A stretch of DNA of 64,000 bases from Candidatus Wallbacteria bacterium (GTDB taxonomy: Bacteria; Muiribacteriota; JAQTZZ01): positions 107,261 through 171,260 of the forward strand of contig JAQTZZ010000003.1 of assembly GCA_028687545.1 (NCBI GenBank), given 5' to 3'. Shown piece after piece: positions 60,317 through 64,000 of the stretch (position 1 is the first letter of the stretch; each line of letters starts with the position of its first letter). The translations under genes and the position numbers were made by a program. Under the pieces are notes generated by a model. That model worked only from the letters and a program-made list of their open reading frames with translations, ran no database searches and was not told where the DNA came from.

Positions 60317-63300
60317 GGCTGAGCCTCGAAAAATGATTGATCAGGCGGTCTTCCCCGATTGATCTGAGATAATCCGCGACTTCTTCCCTGGAAAGAGGGT
60401 ACTTCACCCAGTTTACACAATCCAGGCATTTCGGGGTTTCTGAGAAATTACCCATGATCTGAGCGATTCTCAACCTGCGCAGCGGCTCTCCGTACCAGAC
60501 TTCCTTCAGCGAACTTTTCAACACATTTCCGATCGGCATCTTGATCTGATCGTCACGACAGCAGGCTGTAGCGGTTCCGTCCCAGGCAACTGACAGCATG
60601 CGCCAGAGCGAACCGCAGGGCTTTCTGACCAGTCCGGGATGCATTTCGATCACTTCCCGATGGCATTGATGCTTGGTGAGGGCGTTCGGTTCAAGGGCTT
60701 TGATGAAAACGGAATCCCTGATCACCTGCGGAAACAGAAGGTGCACTTTTGTTTCTCTGGGAAAGGGATTGTCTTCCGCTCTCCCTGCAAAGATCAGATC
60801 TTCAAATCCTGCAGACAGCCAGTAATCGGCAAAAGCCCTGATTTCACCGATATTTTCATCCATGCCGATCAGCTGGGCAATCAGCTTGGGACTCGCCTGC
60901 CCTCGCTTGATTCGCTCTGAAAGCAGGAAGTGGAGATTGGAGACCACCCGCTCGAAGTTCCCACCCACTCTGATTTTCTCATAAGTTCCTTTGGTGGCAG
61001 CATCAACGGAAAATAGAATCGAAGTGAGCTTGGAGTTCAGAATGGCGTCCAGATGCTGGCGTTCAAGCATCGAACCGTTTGTGTGGATGTTGAAATGCCG
61101 GAATGTTCCAGGTCTGGTCTTAGCCTCACTGGCATAGTTTAAGAAATCCACGATCTGAGGATGCACGAATGACTCTCCAAGCCAGAACGGGGCAAACTCC
61201 CATAAATTCAATTTTTCAGCCACGATTTCGTCAATGATCCGTTTGAATTCCGAGAGTTTCATTACCCCCAGGGGTCTCTGGAAACTGTGGTCACCGTGAT
61301 TGCACATGATGCACTGCAGATTGCAGAGGTTGGTCGGCTCTATGAAGAGAGCGACCTTGTCCAGTCCCCAGCGGTTTTTTCGCATCGAATCCAGGATCAC
61401 AGTATCTTTTTCATTGAAGGCGATGAAATTTCTGCGTTTGAGATCATCAACATGTGGATGTTTCTGCCTGATCAGGCCTTCATATTCAGTGAAGTTGATC
61501 AATTTCCCGCCGAAATGCACCTGCCGCTTCGGGATCAGGGAAGAGGAGAGAAATCTGTATGCCAGGCTTTCATATTTTTCAGAAACCTGCGCTGAATGGA
61601 AGCTCTGAAAATCGCCCCTGCCAATGGCGATAGGTTGTTCCTTCTGTCTGCGGAAATCATTGAAATAAACCGTTCCGGATAATGGTGGTTTTTTCCAGTC
61701 CAGACCTAAGTAGAGTTCGAAACTGGCAACTTTTTTTAGATCAAAACCGGGTTTACCGGCAATGAATTTATCAAAAGAAATTTTGAGTTGCTGCCATTTG
61801 GTAGTATTCAGGATTTTGCGATCAGAATGGATAAATTCGTTTTTATCGTTATCCACAAGCTTGATCCGGAAATGACCACCCTGGCCGTCTCCCTTTACCC
61901 AGAGAGATACTCCGTCTGCAAAAGTCAGATTCTGCGGTTCTGAATAATCGTTATGCTTGATCACAATCCAGTTTTTCTCGAAATCAGGGCTTTCGATACG
62001 GTAGTTGATCCGCAGACAATTCTGCACACCCTGTGGATCTGTCACCATGGGAGTCACTGACAGGCTGCTGTCTTCGCCGGAAGCCCACCAGAACTTATCA
62101 GCCAGTTCGTCTGTTCCGGTTTCGAAATCCTCGAACAAGTTCAGATAGATTTTCTCTTCAGATAATCCTGTTTTTTCAAGCCTGCTCCGGAAATTGTGCA
62201 GAATGATCTCTCCATCCAGGGGAGGACGGTGCCAGTCCAGTCCGATGTAAAACGAGAAAGAGATCAGTTTGACAGGTTTTCCGCTGAATTTCTGGAATGG
62301 GATCTGCAGATGATGCCAGCGTTTTTGATTCAGGACCTGCTCGTTGCGGAATGAACAGATCGTCCCATCTTCCTGAAGCAGGTCGATTCTGAAAAGTCCT
62401 CCACGACCATCCGATTTCAGCCAGAGTTCCACTCCCTGGTGTTCGCCAGCGAAGACTGGTCTGGGGAAATCCTGATGCCTGAGCACCACCCAGTTCTTTC
62501 CGCTGTCCCCTGATTTGATTCTGAAAGCGGCTTTCAGGGCTCCCCCTGCCAATCCATCTGTCACAATGTTCGGAAAAACTTTGAATTCTGCGTCAGCTCC
62601 GGACCCGAACCAGTAACTGCGGGGGAGCGTCACTTCGTTGATTTCAGGAAGATCCCACAGAAGGTTTAGATAATCCCGGCTCGAAAAAGTATGAGGCGCA
62701 ATCAGCACAGTATTCCGAAGCGGCAGTTTCGCGCCTGAATCCGCTGCGAACGAAAAGCGGAGGGACACGATCTCGCAGAGCTTCCCTCCGGCAGTGCTGC
62801 TCCAGGGGGCCCGCCTGAAATCCACTGCCCGCGCCTGCCAGTAATGCCAGTGCCTGGTCCTCAATGCCAGCCTGTGCTCGCTGACCCATTCGCTCCCGTC
62901 GGCAGCTTCCAGGATCAGCCTCAGCACTCCTCCGCTTCCTTCAGACCGCAGGAAAAAGCCTACGCTTCCGCCTTCCGGGATCACCACGCTTTCCGCGAGG
63001 CGGTATCTTCTCAATTCGCAGTAGTTCTCCTTGCTGTCCCGTCCTGTGATTGCATATTTCACCCGCACGCCGGGCACGAACGACGGCAGGCTGAAACCCC
63101 GCATCAGTAAAATCCTTGCCCCGCTGCTCAGCCGTTCGGTACGCAATGCTTCCACGCAGCTCTCATACGCGATTTCCGCTTCAGCTCCTGTGCGGTGATA
63201 ATAATATTCCTCGATCTTGTTCGTGATCAGCGCGCTCTCCAGTGATACGCATTTCTCAACGTCCATTGTCGCGAGCAGCAGCTCTTTCGCGCGCTCAGTG

Positions 63301-64000
63301 ATCCTGTCGCTGATGTTTCCCAGATACACGTTCCGTTCGACTGTCAATGCTTTCTCGCCTTTTCTCCGCAGGTCGTGGAAGAAAGCTTCACCCGAGAGGG
63401 GCGCCTGATGCCAGTCCAGCCCGATGTAGAATGAAAAAGCCTTGACCAGTGAGACCGCTCCCTGGAACTTCCCGAACTCTATCTGCAGATGATGCCATTT
63501 CTTCTGATTCAGGATCAGTTCATCCCTGAAGCTCGCCACGCTTCCGTCGGCATTCTCCAGGTCGACCCTGAACAGCCCGCCCCTGCCGTCGGATTTCAGC
63601 CAGAGCTCCACTCCGGAATATTTTGAGGCATCCAGCGGGCTGGAAAGGTCATGATGCCTGAGCACCACCCAGTTCTTTCCGCTGTCCCCTGATTTGATCG
63701 TATACGAGACACGGAGAGCTCCGCTTACATTGTCGTCAGTCGTCGCATTGGCGGACACTTTCAGTTCAGCGTCGCTTCCTGCGGAATACCAGTAATGCCT
63801 GGGAAGCGTCTCTTCGTTGATGTGCTGAAAATCAAACAGCAGATTGCAGTAGCTTCGGCGCTCGAAACTGTATGGCGCAATCAGCACAGTATTCCGAAGC
63901 GGCAGTTTCGCGCCTGAATCCGCTGCGAACGAAAAGCGGAGGGACACGATCTCGCAGAGCTTCCCTCCGGCAGTGCTGCTCCAGGGGGCCCGCCTGAAAT
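60309..64000 (-). CDS. CBM11-like repeats fused to radical SAM/SPASM (5' end outside window)
   Basis: At least 1230 residues, open at the right edge. The N-terminal 800 residues are repeated jelly-roll units with the pattern DSGKNWVVLRH.D, GVELWLKSDGRGGLFR(V/I)DL, LNQK(K/R)WHHLQI, and FSFYIGLDW, resembling CBM11/CIA30 carbohydrate-binding domains. The C-terminal 380 residues are a radical SAM core (TNLCNLQCIMCNHGDH) plus SPASM (RKPCGSLW, GTATACCRDD, TPKCLDCVNW). The apparent start at 63947 is an internal valine (GTG), since the repeat reads on in frame to position 64000. Binding modules on a radical SAM enzyme suggest a sugar-decorated or cell-wall substrate. No signal peptide can be judged. 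Confidence 0.85.
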   Translation of the reverse strand, partial: FRRAPWSSTAGGKLCEIVSLRFSFAADSGAKLPLRNTVLIAPYSFERRSYCNLLFDFQHINEETLPRHYWYSAGSDAELKVSANATTDDNVSGALRVSYTIKSGDSGKNWVVLRHHDLSSPLDASKYSGVELWLKSDGRGGLFRVDLENADGSVASFRDELILNQKKWHHLQIEFGKFQGAVSLVKAFSFYIGLDWHQAPLSGEAFFHDLRRKGEKALTVERNVYLGNISDRITERAKELLLATMDVEKCVSLESALITNKIEEYYYHRTGAEAEIAYESCVEALRTERLSSGARILLMRGFSLPSFVPGVRVKYAITGRDSKENYCELRRYRLAESVVIPEGGSVGFFLRSEGSGGVLRLILEAADGSEWVSEHRLALRTRHWHYWQARAVDFRRAPWSSTAGGKLCEIVSLRFSFAADSGAKLPLRNTVLIAPHTFSSRDYLNLLWDLPEINEVTLPRSYWFGSGADAEFKVFPNIVTDGLAGGALKAAFRIKSGDSGKNWVVLRHQDFPRPVFAGEHQGVELWLKSDGRGGLFRIDLLQEDGTICSFRNEQVLNQKRWHHLQIPFQKFSGKPVKLISFSFYIGLDWHRPPLDGEIILHNFRSRLEKTGLSEEKIYLNLFEDFETGTDELADKFWWASGEDSSLSVTPMVTDPQGVQNCLRINYRIESPDFEKNWIVIKHNDYSEPQNLTFADGVSLWVKGDGQGGHFRIKLVDNDKNEFIHSDRKILNTTKWQQLKISFDKFIAGKPGFDLKKVASFELYLGLDWKKPPLSGTVYFNDFRRQKEQPIAIGRGDFQSFHSAQVSEKYESLAYRFLSSSLIPKRQVHFGGKLINFTEYEGLIRQKHPHVDDLKRRNFIAFNEKDTVILDSMRKNRWGLDKVALFIEPTNLCNLQCIMCNHGDHSFQRPLGVMKLSEFKRIIDEIVAEKLNLWEFAPFWLGESFVHPQIVDFLNYASEAKTRPGTFRHFNIHTNGSMLERQHLDAILNSKLTSILFSVDAATKGTYEKIRVGGNFERVVSNLHFLLSERIKRGQASPKLIAQLIGMDENIGEIRAFADYWLSAGFEDLIFAGRAEDNPFPRETKVHLLFPQVIRDSVFIKALEPNALTKHQCHREVIEMHPGLVRKPCGSLWRMLSVAWDGTATACCRDDQIKMPIGNVLKSSLKEVWYGEPLRRLRIAQIMGNFSETPKCLDCVNWVKYPLSREEVADYLRSIGEDRLINHFSRLSHA
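62695..62821. repeat. exact 127-base direct repeat, copy A
   Basis: Identical to 63874-64000. The copy distance is 1179 bases, exactly 393 codons, so the reading frame of the jelly-roll gene is kept. A further shared block (62481 and 63660) has the same offset. Confidence 0.95.
63874..64000. repeat. exact 127-base direct repeat, copy B (reaches right edge)
   Basis: Second copy of the 62695-62821 block. Because it runs to the last base of the window, the true length of the repeat is not known. Confidence 0.95.

Noticed and set aside
1..64000. tRNA, rRNA, CRISPR array, transposase or phage genes
   Set aside because: No cloverleaf, rRNA core, spaced repeat array, transposase motif or phage structural gene could be recognised in any gap or frame.

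Overview
The window looks like chromosomal DNA of an uncultured, motile, Gram-negative-type bacterium. It carries lipoproteins with clear lipobox cysteines, a flagellar switch operon with a CheC-FliN (FliY-type) protein, secreted metallopeptidases and many radical SAM/SPASM enzymes. The mix resembles deep-branching candidate phyla such as Wallbacteria or Riflebacteria, but this is an impression from gene content; no rRNA or tRNA gene is present to place it. Genes are dense, many overlap by 1-11 bases, and GTG/TTG starts are common.

Left part (1-25.9 kb): an OleA-like thiolase-fold condensing enzyme cut by the left edge; a coiled-coil protein; an ECF sigma / FecR-like anti-sigma / epmA operon; a fused electron-transfer flavoprotein (EtfB-EtfA in one chain) coupled to a GlcD-type FAD dehydrogenase; a 1160-residue lipoprotein of FN3 domains and a TolB-like propeller; a divergent locus with three D-Ala-D-Ala-ligase-like ATP-grasp units, one fused to a DmpA-type autoprocessing aminopeptidase; a small zinc-ribbon protein, a thioredoxin-TPR protein, a DUF2087 protein, an MscS channel, two tandem MFS/spermidine-synthase fusions, an HD hydrolase and a YitT-type membrane protein.

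Accessory part (25.9-32.7 kb): a Fic protein, a predicted PD-(D/E)XK-like protein, a GIY-YIG/Sel1 protein with an unknown partner, a PIN-domain pair, a Phd/YefM-type antitoxin and the stump of a RelE toxin. Base composition turns A+T-rich here and the stretch looks acquired.

Middle part (32.7-53.8 kb): a thermolysin/fungalysin-like peptidase behind a structured leader that may be a c-di-GMP-I-type riboswitch; an ExeA-type ATPase operon; an M6 peptidase and a lipoprotein; an aminotransferase, PP2C phosphatase and ndk run; an OPT transporter; a degenerate NodB-fold protein; a macrodomain protein; the flagellar genes flbD-fliL-fliM-fliY behind a near-perfect sigma-28 promoter; a rifampicin-phosphotransferase-like PEP-utilising enzyme; and a CFA-synthase-like methyltransferase.

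Right part (53.9-64 kb): a tightly coupled minus-strand operon of five genes containing six radical SAM cores, one of them in a B12-binding module. One large member carries CBM11-like jelly-roll repeats in which a 127-base block is repeated exactly at a 1179-base period, running off the right edge. No substrate peptide is visible. This operon and the ATP-grasp/DmpA locus are the best candidates for undescribed chemistry here.
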